A stretch of 64,000 nt of DNA from Vogesella indigofera (lineage in GTDB: Bacteria > Pseudomonadota > Gammaproteobacteria > Burkholderiales > Chromobacteriaceae), in contig NZ_JAQQLA010000004.1 of assembly GCF_028548395.1 (NCBI RefSeq), positions 248,001-312,000 on the forward strand, written 5' to 3'. Positions 8,004 through 18,450 of this stretch are shown piece by piece (position 1 is the first letter of the stretch; every line of letters begins with the position of its first letter). A program made the position numbers and the translations under genes. The notes under the pieces were generated by a model that made no database searches, had not been told where the DNA came from, and saw nothing but the letters and a program-made list of their open reading frames with translations.

Positions 8004-8786
8004 TCAGGCCGCCGCGCCGTCGAACGCCCAGGCGTCCATCGCCAGCGCGCCCAGCTCGATGCCGCGGTGCAGGCTGCGGCCAACCTTGCCGTGCGCAGCG
8101 CCCAGTGCAAAGAACAGTGGCAGCAGGTGTTCGTCGCTGGGATGGTTCTGCTTGGCAAACGGCACCCGCGCCTCCCAGTCCAGCAAGGCCTCGATATCGT
8201 TTTCCTGCAAGCGCTGTGCCATCCAGTCGGCAAACGCCTTCGCCCACGGCTGCTCCGGGCCGCCGGCGCGCGACAGCTCGTACAGGTTGTGCGTCATGCT
8301 GCCGGAGCCGATGATCAGCACCCCCTGCTCGGCCAGCTGCGCCAGCGCCAGCCCCAGCTGGTAGTGCGCGCGCGCGTCCTGCCGCGGCAGGGTACTGATG
8401 GTGATCACCGGGATGTCGGCCTGTGGATACATCGCCAGCAGCGGTACCCACGCGCCGTGATCCAGCCCCTCGGCGCCGTCGTGACGGGCTCTGATGCCCG
8501 CCGCCGCCAGCAGCGCCATCGCCTCGGCCAGCACGCTGTCGTCGCCCGCCGCCGGATACTGCAATTTGTACAGCTCGCGCGGGAAGCCGCCGAAGTCATG
8601 CACCGTGCCCCAGCGCGGGCTGCTGCCGAGCAGCGGCTGCAGCGCGAGGTAGTGCGCCGACATCATCAGGATGGCGCGTGGCCGCGGCAGGCTGTCGGCG
8701 TGAGCGCGCCATACCGCCGGTGCCGGCGAGCCGTTGATCAGCACATCCGGACCGCCATGGGACAGAAACAAGGGAGCGAAGAACAT
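8004..8786 (-). CDS. Extradiol ring-cleavage dioxygenase, LigB/YgiD (DODA) type
   Basis: A 260-residue class III extradiol dioxygenase-fold protein. Putative metal ligands are His10 (LSHGGP), His45 (SAHY) and His110 (GLDHGAWVPL); His166 and the HPSDEH motif at 215-220 shape the active site. The family includes 4,5-DOPA dioxygenase and often uses zinc or iron, but the substrate here is not evident. It follows a DoxX gene on the same strand and the pair diverges from a LysR gene, a common arrangement for aromatic or quinone stress functions. A perfect 13-mer word lies near its 3' end, read as K-V-G-R-S. Confidence 0.85.
   Translation of the reverse strand: MFFAPLFLSHGGPDVLINGSPAPAVWRAHADSLPRPRAILMMSAHYLALQPLLGSSPRWGTVHDFGGFPRELYKLQYPAAGDDSVLAEAMALLAAAGIRARHDGAEGLDHGAWVPLLAMYPQADIPVITISTLPRQDARAHYQLGLALAQLAEQGVLIIGSGSMTHNLYELSRAGGPEQPWAKAFADWMAQRLQENDIEALLDWEARVPFAKQNHPSDEHLLPLFFALGAAHGKVGRSLHRGIELGALAMDAWAFDGAAA
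8075..8087 (-). repeat. 13-mer uptake-like word, coding
   Basis: Perfect TGCGGCCAACCTT on the + strand. Read by the minus-strand dioxygenase gene it is Lys-Val-Gly-Arg. Confidence 0.85.
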
Positions 8787-8807
8787 GGTGCGTTACCTGT
8801 AGCAAGG

Positions 8808-8831
8808 GCGGTGCCACACTGGCACCGCCAT
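8808..8831. terminator. Hairpin between doxX-like gene and dioxygenase gene
   Basis: Perfect 9-bp arms GGCGGTGCC / GGCACCGCC around ACACT, in the 68-bp gap between two co-directional genes. It has no T-run, so it may be a processing or attenuation hairpin rather than a terminator. Confidence 0.4.
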
Positions 8832-8854
8832 CGGGATCATCGTGATGTGTTAAA

Positions 8855-9265
8855 TCAGCCTTTTTTGTAGCCGACCGGCTTCAGCGCCGCGGCACCGTCA
8901 CCGAGCAGCACCTGCACGACGGCCGCCACCACCAGGAAGGCCGGATATTCCCAGCCACCGCCCTGGTTGCTGAACACCCAGCCGTTGCCGCCGTGGCCGA
9001 GCACGCCGGCGCCGATCAACAGCGGGATCAGGGCCAGTGCCACCGGACGGGTAGCCACGCCCAGCAGCAGCAGCACGCCGCCACCCAGCTCGGCGGCGAT
9101 GGTGAGGTAGGCGAAGATCGCCGGCAGCCCCAGCGAGGCAAAGTAACCGACGGTGCCGTCCGGGGTGAACACGAACAGTTTCAGCGCGCCGTGCGCGACG
9201 AACATCAGGCCCAGTGCCAGACGCAGGATCAGGGCGGCGTAAGGAGCGGTACGTTGGTCGATCAT
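8855..9265 (-). CDS. DoxX-family inner-membrane protein
   Basis: A 136-residue protein with four predicted membrane helices: ALILRLALGLMFVAHG near the N-terminus, then IFAYLTIAAELGGGVLLLLG, VALALIPLLIGAGVLG, and AFLVVAAVVQVLLG near the C-terminus. The start at 9265 has GAAGGAAA upstream; an in-frame ATG at 9322 lacks one. DoxX proteins are often linked to redox or thiosulfate/quinone metabolism, but the reaction is not established. It lies upstream of the dioxygenase and diverges from the LysR at 9385. Confidence 0.8.
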   Translation of the reverse strand: MIDQRTAPYAALILRLALGLMFVAHGALKLFVFTPDGTVGYFASLGLPAIFAYLTIAAELGGGVLLLLGVATRPVALALIPLLIGAGVLGHGGNGWVFSNQGGGWEYPAFLVVAAVVQVLLGDGAAALKPVGYKKG

Positions 9266-9335
9266 GATGGTTTCCTTCGGGTGGGTGGCGCCACGCTGCG
9301 TGGCGATGACTGCATTAAACACCTTGCCAGAGCGC

Positions 9336-9362
9336 GAATAAACGGCTATTCATGCAATGAAT
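9336..9362. promoter_or_regulatory. Overlapping LysR-type palindromes
   Basis: GAATA-N6-TATTC (9336-9351) overlaps the perfect palindrome ATTCAT-GCA-ATGAAT (9348-9362), which also fits T-N11-A. They sit between the divergent doxX-like and lysR genes and are the probable binding site of that regulator. Confidence 0.5.
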
Positions 9363-9384
9363 TGCTAACCAAAAAGAAACAATC

Positions 9385-10293
9385 ATGGACAAGCTGGTGG
9401 CATTACGGGTGTTTCACAGCATTCACGACAGCGGCAGCTTCGTCGCGGCGGCGGCGCGGCTGGAGATGTCCACCGCCATGGTCAGCAAGTACCTCGGCGC
9501 GCTGGAGCAGGAGCTGGGCACCCGCCTGATCCAGCGCACCACCCGGCGGCTGGCGTTCACCGAGGCCGGGCTGGACTACGCACGGCGCACCGCGCTGGTG
9601 CTGGCGCAGCTGGAAGAAGCCGACGCCGCCGCGATGCAGCAGAGCGTGGAGGCGCGCGGCACGCTGCGCATGGCGGCGCCGCTGTCCTTCGGCATGCGCT
9701 ACCTCGGCGAGTGGCTGGCCGAGCTGCGCTGCCGCCACCCGCTGCTGCAGGTGGAGCTGGAACTGTCCGACCGCCAGGTCGACCTGGTAGAGGACGGCTT
9801 CGACCTCGCGCTGCGCATCAGCACCCAACCCTTGGGCGGCGGCCTGATCGCGCGGCCGCTGGGGCGCATCGACATGCTGCTGTGTGCGGCGCCGTCCTAC
9901 CTTGCGGCCAACCCTGCGCCTCAGACGCCGGCCGACCTCGCCCGCCACAGCTGCCTGCGCTACCAGCAGGGCAACCAGCCACAGGTGTGGCGCTTCTGGC
10001 ACGGCGACGAGGAAATCGCGGTGGCGGTGGACGGCCCGCTGCAGAGCAATAACGGCGACGTGCTGGTCAGCGCCGCGGTGGCCGGCATGGGCATCCTGCT
10101 GCAGCCGCGCTTTCTGCTGGAAGACGCACTGCAACGCGGCCAGCTGCAGCCGCTGCTGAGCGACTACCGCACCCGCAGCGCCGAGGTGTACGTGGTGTAC
10201 CCGGCACGGCGCTACCTGCCGATGAAGGTGCGGGTGCTGATCGAGCTGCTGCAGGACATGCTGGCGCGACTGGCGCCGCCGGCCGCGCGCTGA
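9385..10293 (+). CDS. LysR-family transcriptional regulator
   Basis: A 302-residue regulator opening MDKLVALRVFHSIHDSGSF, the style of the subgroup that often controls quinone, DoxX or aromatic-stress genes, with the effector-binding domain behind. It is divergent from the doxX-like/dioxygenase pair with palindromic sites between, so it very likely regulates them and itself. It contains a 12/13 match to the repeated word at 9903-9915. Confidence 0.85.
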   Translation: MDKLVALRVFHSIHDSGSFVAAAARLEMSTAMVSKYLGALEQELGTRLIQRTTRRLAFTEAGLDYARRTALVLAQLEEADAAAMQQSVEARGTLRMAAPLSFGMRYLGEWLAELRCRHPLLQVELELSDRQVDLVEDGFDLALRISTQPLGGGLIARPLGRIDMLLCAAPSYLAANPAPQTPADLARHSCLRYQQGNQPQVWRFWHGDEEIAVAVDGPLQSNNGDVLVSAAVAGMGILLQPRFLLEDALQRGQLQPLLSDYRTRSAEVYVVYPARRYLPMKVRVLIELLQDMLARLAPPAAR

Positions 10294-10412
10294 AACGCTG
10301 CGCCGGCGCACCGTTTGCTTTACCCTTTGGCCGCAAGCACGCCGCCCGGCCGCACCGCGCGCGCAAAAGCCGGCATTTGTTGCCAGAATAGAAAGAAACC
10401 CGAGGAGCCGAC

Positions 10413-12185
10413 ATGAACCAACACGCCCTGCTGGCCACCCTGGCCGCCCTGGTGCTGCTGCCGGCGCAGGCCGCCGACATGAACAAGGTGCTGCGCGTGG
10501 CGCTGAACGCGCCGGAAACAGGCTTCGATCCGGCCAAGGTCTCCGACCTGTACTCCAGCACCGTCACCGAGAACATCTTCGATCCGCTGGTCACCTACGA
10601 CTACCTGGCGCGGCCGGCGAAGCTGATTCCCAATACCGTCAGCGCGCTGCCCACCATCTCCGCCGACGGCAAGGTGTACACCTTCCGCCTCAAGCCCGGC
10701 ATCTTTTTCGCCGCCGATCCGGCCTTCAAGGGCAAGAAGCGCGAGCTGACCGCCGCCGACTACGCCTACAGCATCAAGCGCCACCTCGACCCCAGCATCC
10801 ACTCGCCGTGGAGCTTCCTGGTCGACGGCCGCTTCGTCGGCGGCAACGAGCTGGTGAAGGCCGCCGGCAAGGGCACGCTGAACTACGACGCGCCGCTGGA
10901 AGGCATCAAGGTGCTGGACAAGTACACGCTGCAGCTAACGCTGACCACCACCAATTTCAACTTCCTGCCCATCCTGGCGATGCCGGCCTTCGGCGCGGTG
11001 GCGCGCGAGGTGATCGAGGCCAACCGCGACAACACCAATGCCCACCCGGTCGGCACCGGCCCCTACCTGCTGAAGGAGTGGAAGCCGGGCAGCCGCATCG
11101 TGCTGGAGGCCAACCCGGGCTTTCGCAAGCTGGTATTCAACGCCACACCGGGCAACGATCCGGTGGACAAGGCGGTGGTGCAGGCGCTGCAGGGCAAGAC
11201 CCTGCCGCAGGTTGGCCGCATCGAGATCTCCGTCATCGAGGAAGAACAGCCGCTGTGGCTGTCCTTCCTCAACCGCCAGCTCGATATCAGCGGCATCCCG
11301 CAGGCCGCGCTGCAAAGCGCACTGGTGATCGACCCGAAAGACCCGCTCAAGGTGCGGCTGGCCGAGCAGTACGCGCGGCAGGGCATCCAGTTGCAGCGAC
11401 AGCTGCTGCCGGAGATCACCTTCCACTTCTTCAACATGCAGGATCCGGTGGTCGGCGGCGACAGCAAGGACAAGATCGCGCTGCGCCGTGCCATCGCGAT
11501 GGCGTTCCCGGTGAGCGAGACCATTGCCAGCATCCGTCGCGGCCAGGCGGTGCCGATGAACTACATCGTGCCGGCCGGGGTGGCCGGCCACAACCCGGCC
11601 TTCCGTGGCACGCCCAAGTACGATCCGGCGGCGGCCAACGCGCTGCTCGACCGCTTCGGCTATCGCGTAGCTAGCGACGGCTACCGTACCCGGCCGGACG
11701 GCAAGCCGCTGGCGATCGAGCTGGCCTGCGGCACCAGCGCGCTGGACAAGCAGTGGAACGAATACTGGCAGAAGACCTTCGACACGCTGAAGATCCGCCT
11801 CAGCTTCAAGCAGGGAAAGTGGAACGAACTGTCCAAGGCCAACCACCAGGGCAAGCTGCAGATGTGGGGCATGGCCTGGGGCGCCGACTACCCGGACGGC
11901 GAGAACTTCATGCAGCTGCTGTACGGCAAGAATGCCGGTGACTCCAACGCTGCCGACTTCAAGAACACCGACTACGACCGCCTGTTCGAAGCATCGCTGA
12001 AACTGCCGCACGGCCCGGAGCGCAACCAGCTGTACGACGCGATGAACAAGATCGTGGTGGCGCAGCAGCCGTGGATCTTTGGCGACATCCGCATGCGCAG
12101 CACGCTGGCGCACCGCTACGTGAAGGGACTGAAGCTGCACCCGCTGCTGGGCACCAGCTGGCGCTACCTGGATCTGCAGAAATGA
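10413..12185 (+). CDS. Peptide-type ABC transporter substrate-binding protein (family 5)
   Basis: A 590-residue periplasmic solute-binding protein with a signal peptide cut near AQAAD. Family-5 marks are visible: FDPLVTYD, YTFRLKPGIFF, LTAADYAYSIKRHLDP, PVGTGPYLLKEW, and DGENFMQLLYG towards the C-terminus. It leads a four-gene importer (binding protein, two permeases, double ATPase). The gene order resembles YejABEF, the microcin C / peptide importer, but the ligand is not evident. CCCGAGGAG precedes the ATG. Confidence 0.85.
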   Translation: MNQHALLATLAALVLLPAQAADMNKVLRVALNAPETGFDPAKVSDLYSSTVTENIFDPLVTYDYLARPAKLIPNTVSALPTISADGKVYTFRLKPGIFFAADPAFKGKKRELTAADYAYSIKRHLDPSIHSPWSFLVDGRFVGGNELVKAAGKGTLNYDAPLEGIKVLDKYTLQLTLTTTNFNFLPILAMPAFGAVAREVIEANRDNTNAHPVGTGPYLLKEWKPGSRIVLEANPGFRKLVFNATPGNDPVDKAVVQALQGKTLPQVGRIEISVIEEEQPLWLSFLNRQLDISGIPQAALQSALVIDPKDPLKVRLAEQYARQGIQLQRQLLPEITFHFFNMQDPVVGGDSKDKIALRRAIAMAFPVSETIASIRRGQAVPMNYIVPAGVAGHNPAFRGTPKYDPAAANALLDRFGYRVASDGYRTRPDGKPLAIELACGTSALDKQWNEYWQKTFDTLKIRLSFKQGKWNELSKANHQGKLQMWGMAWGADYPDGENFMQLLYGKNAGDSNAADFKNTDYDRLFEASLKLPHGPERNQLYDAMNKIVVAQQPWIFGDIRMRSTLAHRYVKGLKLHPLLGTSWRYLDLQK

Positions 12186-12211
12186 ACGGCCGCGCGGCCG
12201 GAGGATAAATC

Positions 12212-13150
12212 ATGCTGGCTTATATCGTCCGCCGCGTGTGGCAGATGGTGCCGACGCTGTTCGGCGTGATGCTGCTGCTGTTCGTGCTGTTCAACTGGGT
12301 CGGCGGCGATCCGTCCTACATCCTCGCCGGCAAGAACCTGAGTGCGGAGGCGCTGGCCGGCATCCGTCAGCAGCTGGGGCTGGACCTGCCGCTGCCGCAG
12401 CAGTTCCTGATCTTCGTGCGCCAGGTGCTGACGCTGGACTTCGGCACCTCGTGGTCGACGCAGCAGCCGGTGTCGGCGCTGCTGCACAGCCGCATCGGCC
12501 CGTCGCTGCTGCTCACCGGCAGCATCCTGCTACTGGGCACCGTGCTGGCCATCGGCATCGCCGCGCTGGTCGCCTACCTGCGCGGCAGCGTCACCGACCG
12601 GCTGGTGACGCTGATCGCCACCTGCGCGATGTCGGTCAGCGCGCTGGTGTACATCATCGCCGGCCAGTACTGGCTGGCGTTCAAGGGCGGCTGGTTTCCG
12701 ATCATGGGCTGGAGCGACAGCACGCTCGACAATCTGCTGCACTACCTGCCGCTGCCGCTGCTGCTGGGAGTGATCGTCGGCCTGGCGCCGGACATCCGCT
12801 TCTACCGCAGCTGCTTTGTCGAGGAGCTGAGCCACGACTATGTGCGCACCGCGCGCGCCAAGGGCCTGTCCGAGCCGGTGATCATGCTCAAGCACGTGCT
12901 GCGCAACGCGATGATCCCGGTGGTGACCTCGCTGATGATGTCGCTGCCCTACCTGATGATGGGCGCCATGCTGCTGGAGACCTTCTTCGGCATCCCCGGC
13001 ATGGGCAAGGAGGTGGTGATGGCGGTGGAGCGCAGCGATTTCCCGGTGATCAAGGCGATCACCATCTACATCGCGCTGGCCACCATGCTGTTCAACCTGC
13101 TGACCGACATCGTTTACAAGCTGATCGACCCGCGCGTGCAGCTACACTGA
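12212..13150 (+). CDS. Peptide-type ABC transporter permease (DppB/YejB class)
   Basis: A 312-residue inner-membrane permease with the class opening MLAYIVRRVWQMVPTLFGV and about six membrane spans. The coupling-helix (EAA) region is SHDYVRTARAKGLSEPVIMLKHVLRNA, near residues 205-230. It starts 26 bp after the binding-protein stop and ends 4 bp before the second permease, so the operon is tight. Confidence 0.9.
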   Translation: MLAYIVRRVWQMVPTLFGVMLLLFVLFNWVGGDPSYILAGKNLSAEALAGIRQQLGLDLPLPQQFLIFVRQVLTLDFGTSWSTQQPVSALLHSRIGPSLLLTGSILLLGTVLAIGIAALVAYLRGSVTDRLVTLIATCAMSVSALVYIIAGQYWLAFKGGWFPIMGWSDSTLDNLLHYLPLPLLLGVIVGLAPDIRFYRSCFVEELSHDYVRTARAKGLSEPVIMLKHVLRNAMIPVVTSLMMSLPYLMMGAMLLETFFGIPGMGKEVVMAVERSDFPVIKAITIYIALATMLFNLLTDIVYKLIDPRVQLH

Positions 13151-13154
13151 CACC

Positions 13155-14240
13155 ATGCCCCACACTTCTTCCCCGCCGCCTGCGGCCCCGCACCACCACA
13201 ACAGCCTGACGCGCATCGGCTGGCGCCGGCTGCGCCGCGACCGCATCGGCTTTACCGCACTGTGCATCGTCGGCGCCTACCTGCTGCTGGCACTGGCCGC
13301 CTGGAGCGGCCTCGTCGCCAGCCACTGGCAGGACGAGGTCGCCCATCCCTACGCGCCGCCGACGCTGTTCGCCGGCACCGCGCCGCACCATGTCGAGCTC
13401 AACGCCGCCGACATCGACGCCGCCGACCGCCGTGCCACCAGCGCCGCCGCCCAGGGCAGCAGCGGCGCCACCGGCCTGTCCGCCGAAGAGGACCCGCTGG
13501 CGGCCGATCTCGCCGCCGCCCAGCAGCAATCCGCGCAGTACCGCAGCGCCGAGCAGGCACGGGCCGACAGCCTGCCGCTGGGCGCCGACCAGCGCGGCCG
13601 CGACGTGCTGCAGAAGCTGCTGCAGGGCACCGCCACCTCGCTGCAGGTCGGCATCGCCGGCGCGCTGCTGGCGCTGGCCATCGGCACCGTGCTCGGCGCG
13701 CTGTCCGGCTACTTCGGCGGCCTGCTCGATGACCTGCTGATGTGGGGCTACAGCGTGTTCACCTCGGTGCCGGACATGCTGCTGCTGCTGGCGTTTGCCG
13801 CGGTCAGCGGCCGCGGCATCGGCACCGTGGTGCTGGTGATGGCGTTCACCAGCTGGACCGGCACCTTCCGCCTGATGCGCGCCGAATTCATCAAGCACAA
13901 GGGCCGCGAGTACGTGCGCGCTGCCGACGCCATCGGCGCCGGCCACGGCCGCCGCATGTTCCACCACATCCTGCCCAACGTCAGCCACCTGCTGCTGGTG
14001 CAGTTTTCCATGCTGACGGTGGCGCTGATCAAGTACGAGGCGATCCTGTCCTTCCTCGGCTTCGGCGTCGGCGTCACCCAGGTCAGCTGGGGCGCGATGC
14101 TGGCCGAGGCACCGGCCGAGCTGCTGCAGGGCTACTGGTGGCAGATGCTGGCCGTCACCCTGTGCATGTCGCTGCTGGTCACCGCGTTCTCGCTGCTCAG
14201 CGACAGCCTGCGCGACGCGCTCGATCCCAAAGTGAAATAG
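13155..14240 (+). CDS. Peptide-type ABC transporter permease (DppC/YejE class) with a periplasmic insertion
   Basis: A 361-residue second permease. TM1 spans about residues 33-55 and the transporter core resumes near 160 (TSLQVGIAGALLALAIG), with EAA-type coupling helix GREYVRAADAIGAGHGRRMFHHILPN. Between TM1 and the core lies a long loop. Residues about 80-140 are almost only Ala, Gln, Asp, Ser and Glu, which is why the protein is longer than most DppC. The loop faces the periplasm, where it could contact the binding protein. The stop codon lies in the first unit of a short tandem repeat. Confidence 0.85.
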   Translation: MPHTSSPPPAAPHHHNSLTRIGWRRLRRDRIGFTALCIVGAYLLLALAAWSGLVASHWQDEVAHPYAPPTLFAGTAPHHVELNAADIDAADRRATSAAAQGSSGATGLSAEEDPLAADLAAAQQQSAQYRSAEQARADSLPLGADQRGRDVLQKLLQGTATSLQVGIAGALLALAIGTVLGALSGYFGGLLDDLLMWGYSVFTSVPDMLLLLAFAAVSGRGIGTVVLVMAFTSWTGTFRLMRAEFIKHKGREYVRAADAIGAGHGRRMFHHILPNVSHLLLVQFSMLTVALIKYEAILSFLGFGVGVTQVSWGAMLAEAPAELLQGYWWQMLAVTLCMSLLVTAFSLLSDSLRDALDPKVK

Positions 14241-14290
14241 CGCCGAAAGTGAAATAGCCCAAAAGTGAAACAGGCCCCGAAGGTGACATC

Positions 14291-14293
<3 letters not shown>
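14229..14293 (+). repeat. Degenerate tandem repeat bridging permease stop and ATPase start
   Basis: Four imperfect 14-18-bp units begin at 14229, 14246, 14262 and 14280, each opening AAAGTGAAATAG or a variant. The first unit holds the permease stop; the last (AAGGTGACATCGTG) supplies the ribosome site and the GTG start of the ATPase gene. Confidence 0.7.
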
Positions 14294-15983
<1,690 letters not shown>

Positions 15984-16003
<20 letters not shown>

Positions 16004-16850
16004 GCAAACGCTGCAACACCCACGCCGCGGCGGCACCCAGCGGCCGCGGCCGCGCCCACACCGCGTCGATGCGCTGCCGCCGCGGCCAGCCGGCCACCGG
16101 CAGCATCTGCAGGCCGGCGCCGTAGCGCGCCACCAGCCAGTCCGGCAGCTCGGCCCAGCCGAAGCCGTGCAGTGCCATTTCCATCAGCAGCAGATAGCTG
16201 GGCGCCGACCAGCACAGGCCGCCATTGTCCGCTACCGGGCTGTCCTGATAGGTCTTCAGCCGCAGCTCGCGATGCTGGCGCAGCGCCGCCGCCGTCACCG
16301 TGTCCAGCCGCGCCAGCGCGTGGCCGGCCGCGACATACAGCGCGGTGTCGGCCGGCCGCGGCAGACTGCAGCTGGCAATGTCGGCCGGGTAGCCGGCCAG
16401 CGCGGTGAGCAGGCCCAGCTGCGCGCGGCCGCTCTGCAGCAGCGCCAGCACGTCCTCCTGCTCGCCGACCAGGCACTCCAGCTCCAGCGTCGGAAAGCGC
16501 TCGGCAAACTCGGACAGCATCGCCTCAAAATCGCCGGTGTGAAAGGTATCCGACAGCACCAGCGTCAGCCGCGGCTCCAGCCCGCCGGCCAGCAGTTGCG
16601 CCTCCAGCTGCAGGCTGTCCTGCGCCGCCAGCGTCTGCCGCGCCGCCGGCAGCAGCCGCTGCCCGGCGGCGGTGAGCTGCGGCTGGCGCCCGCCACGCTC
16701 GAACAGCGTGACGCCGAGGTCGATCTCCAGGTTGGCGATGGTCTCGCTGATGGTGGACTGGCGCTTGCCCAGCCGCCGCGCCGCAGCCGAGAACGAACCC
16801 AGCTCCGCGGCCAGCACGAACGCGGCGATCGCGTCAGCAGAGATGAACAT
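15984..16850 (-). CDS. LysR-family regulator, likely of the adjacent PACE efflux gene
   Basis: A 288-residue LysR protein (helix-turn-helix in FSAAARRLGKRQSTISETIANLE, about residues 20-42). It diverges from a PACE-family efflux gene, the arrangement of AceR-AceI in Acinetobacter, where AceR activates aceI in response to biocides and polyamines. A T-N11-A palindrome touches its start codon. The 3' end overlaps the ATPase gene by 20 bp tail to tail. Confidence 0.85.
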
Positions 16851-16865
16851 ATCGGTTTCTCCGAT
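16851..16865. promoter_or_regulatory. LysR box next to the regulator start
   Basis: ATCGGTTTCTCCGAT, with perfect 5-bp arms and T-N11-A spacing, is directly adjacent to the LysR ATG in the divergent regulator/PACE spacer. Autoregulation and activation of the efflux gene are inferred. Confidence 0.5.
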
Positions 16866-16928
16866 GGATGCTAGCTGTTATCAGGCAGAAAAACCTATCA
16901 CACTGGCCGTCAATCCGATAGCAAAAGA

Positions 16929-16941
16929 AAGGTTGGCCGCA
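16929..16941 (+). repeat. 13-mer uptake-like word abutting a start codon
   Basis: Perfect AAGGTTGGCCGCA immediately before the ATG of the PACE gene. Its AAGG is also the only visible Shine-Dalgarno sequence. Confidence 0.85.
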
Positions 16942-17385
16942 ATGATGACCCCCGACAAGACGCTGCGTGAACGGCTGTTGCATGCCGTGCTGTACGAGGT
17001 GTGCGCGATGGCGCTGCTGGTGCCGCTGGGCAGCTGGCTGCTGGATGCCGGCCTCGGCCACGTTGGCGTGCTGGCGCTGCTGATGTCCAGCATCGCGATG
17101 AGCTGGAACATGCTGTTCAACGCGCTGTTCGAACGGCTGGAGCGGCGCGCCGGCTGGCAGCGCACGCCGCTGGTGCGCAGCGTGCACGCCATCGCCTTCG
17201 AGGGCGGGCTGGTATTCCTGTGCGTGCCGGTGGCGGCGTGGTGGATGGCGATCAGCTACTGGCAGGCGTTTTTGCTCGATGTCGGCATCCTGCTGTTCTT
17301 CCTGCCCTACACTTACGTCTTCAACTGGTGCTACGACCATGCCCGCGCGCGGTTGCTAGCGCGGCGACTGAGTCCGCAGGGCTGA
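16942..17385 (+). CDS. PACE-family efflux transporter (AceI-like)
   Basis: A 147-residue proteobacterial antimicrobial compound efflux protein with four membrane helices in two tandem bacterial-transmembrane-pair repeats. Key residues are visible: Glu19 in RERLLHAVLYE corresponds to the essential Glu of AceI, followed by the WNMLFNALFE motif after helix 2 and a related FNWCYDHA motif near the end. Homologues export chlorhexidine, acriflavine and short diamines by proton antiport. A longer in-frame reading upstream would run through the LysR gene and is rejected. Confidence 0.88.
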   Translation: MMTPDKTLRERLLHAVLYEVCAMALLVPLGSWLLDAGLGHVGVLALLMSSIAMSWNMLFNALFERLERRAGWQRTPLVRSVHAIAFEGGLVFLCVPVAAWWMAISYWQAFLLDVGILLFFLPYTYVFNWCYDHARARLLARRLSPQG

Positions 17386-17423
17386 AAACGCGCCCACTCT
17401 GTATCACGCGCTTTTCGCCACAA

Positions 17424-17436
17424 TGCGGCCAACCTT
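17424..17436 (-). repeat. 13-mer uptake-like word, intergenic
   Basis: Perfect TGCGGCCAACCTT 39 bp after the PACE stop codon. Confidence 0.85.
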
Positions 17437-17506
17437 GATGTCGTTTATCGTCGGAGATAAGCACTACGGGCCAACTTGTCATGCGGAATTCCGCTTGGCC
17501 CAAAGA

Positions 17507-17803
17507 TTAGGTTCTAACAACGCGGACATCGTGTTGCCACCCTTTCAGCTCGCACCATTGATTTGCAAAAGCCAGCACGTCTTCAAACCGGTCATCAATA
17601 TGCGCCGTGGTGATACAGAAAGCCTCAGTATTTTCACGCACCTCCAGCTTCACACACAGCCAATCCACCCCATCTTCCCAACTCCCCGCGTATGGACCGA
17701 CAACAGATAACAGGTCAGGCGCTTCCGCCAAAAGTGAACGCAAAAACGCTTCACTCTCGTCAGAGTAAGGTGCACTCGGAACTAAAACGATGCATTTAGA
17801 CAT
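17507..17803 (-). CDS. Hypothetical protein, 98 residues
   Basis: I do not recognise this family. The product is small, acidic and soluble-looking (MSKCIVLVPSAPYSDESEAF at the start), with no signal peptide or membrane span. Its base composition is visibly less GC-rich and its codons less biased than its neighbours, hinting at recent acquisition. It stands alone on its strand between the PACE gene and another unknown gene. Coding is supported by the single clean frame and a normal start. Confidence 0.55.
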   Translation of the reverse strand: MSKCIVLVPSAPYSDESEAFLRSLLAEAPDLLSVVGPYAGSWEDGVDWLCVKLEVRENTEAFCITTAHIDDRFEDVLAFANQWCELKGWQHDVRVVRT

Positions 17804-17907
17804 AGGGACTCCTAACGTTTCATCGGCAACAACCCACAGCGCCAGCCCACCCCGTGGTGGCGACGCTCAAGAGACCCGGCGTAGTTGAGTAAAGCGATAA
17901 GGTAAAG

Positions 17908-18450
17908 CTAACGCTCCGGCAGCAGGTGGATGCCGTCAAAGCCGAGATGGTGGCTCAGCTCGCGCAGGATCAGCAGCCGGGCGGCAAACTCGCCGTCCGT
18001 CGGCAGCCCCTCCAGCGCCGCCGGACGCCCCTGCACCACCTCGGCAAAACGGCCGAAGGTGAACTCCAGCTGCGCGGTGGACAGCAGCAGCGTGCCGCTG
18101 CCCTGTACGCCGGCATGGGCGGCCAGCGCCCGCAGCGCGCCATCCTGGCTGTAGAGCAGCGACGCCGGTGCCAGCTGCGCCCGTGCCGGCGCCAGCGCAT
18201 CCTCTACCGTCATGATCGCCAGCTCGATTTCCGCCGCCGTCGGTGGCTGGTGGCGGAAGTGCTGCTGCGCGGTGCGGCGGTAGCCTAGCGGCAGGCTCAG
18301 CAGCCGCGGCGCCTCGCTGCCGCGGCCAGTGGCCAGCCGGGTTTCGTCGCCATCCAGCTGCAACAGGGTGAGAGCGCTGCCCGCCGGCAACTGCTGCTGC
18401 AGCCGGGCATAGAGCGGAAGAAGGGACATGTGCGGCACCGGCAAGAACAT
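17908..18450 (-). CDS. Conserved-looking hypothetical protein, 180 residues
   Basis: I do not recognise it. It is soluble, Leu/Ala-rich and has no signal or membrane segment. The stretch AEIELAIMTVEDALAPARAQL is probably an amphipathic helix, and the tail ends RELSHHLGFDGIHLLPER. A second ATG at 18429 (MSLLPLYARL) is an equally likely start because neither has a clear ribosome site. No neighbour suggests a function. Confidence 0.6.
   Translation of the reverse strand: MFLPVPHMSLLPLYARLQQQLPAGSALTLLQLDGDETRLATGRGSEAPRLLSLPLGYRRTAQQHFRHQPPTAAEIELAIMTVEDALAPARAQLAPASLLYSQDGALRALAAHAGVQGSGTLLLSTAQLEFTFGRFAEVVQGRPAALEGLPTDGEFAARLLILRELSHHLGFDGIHLLPER

Noticed and set aside
17804-17907. Possible integron attC site next to the small orphan gene (CCTAACG ... 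GTTGAGT)
   Set aside because: The arms pair poorly, and the site would be at the gene's 5' end, whereas attC follows a cassette's 3' end. No integrase or second cassette is present.
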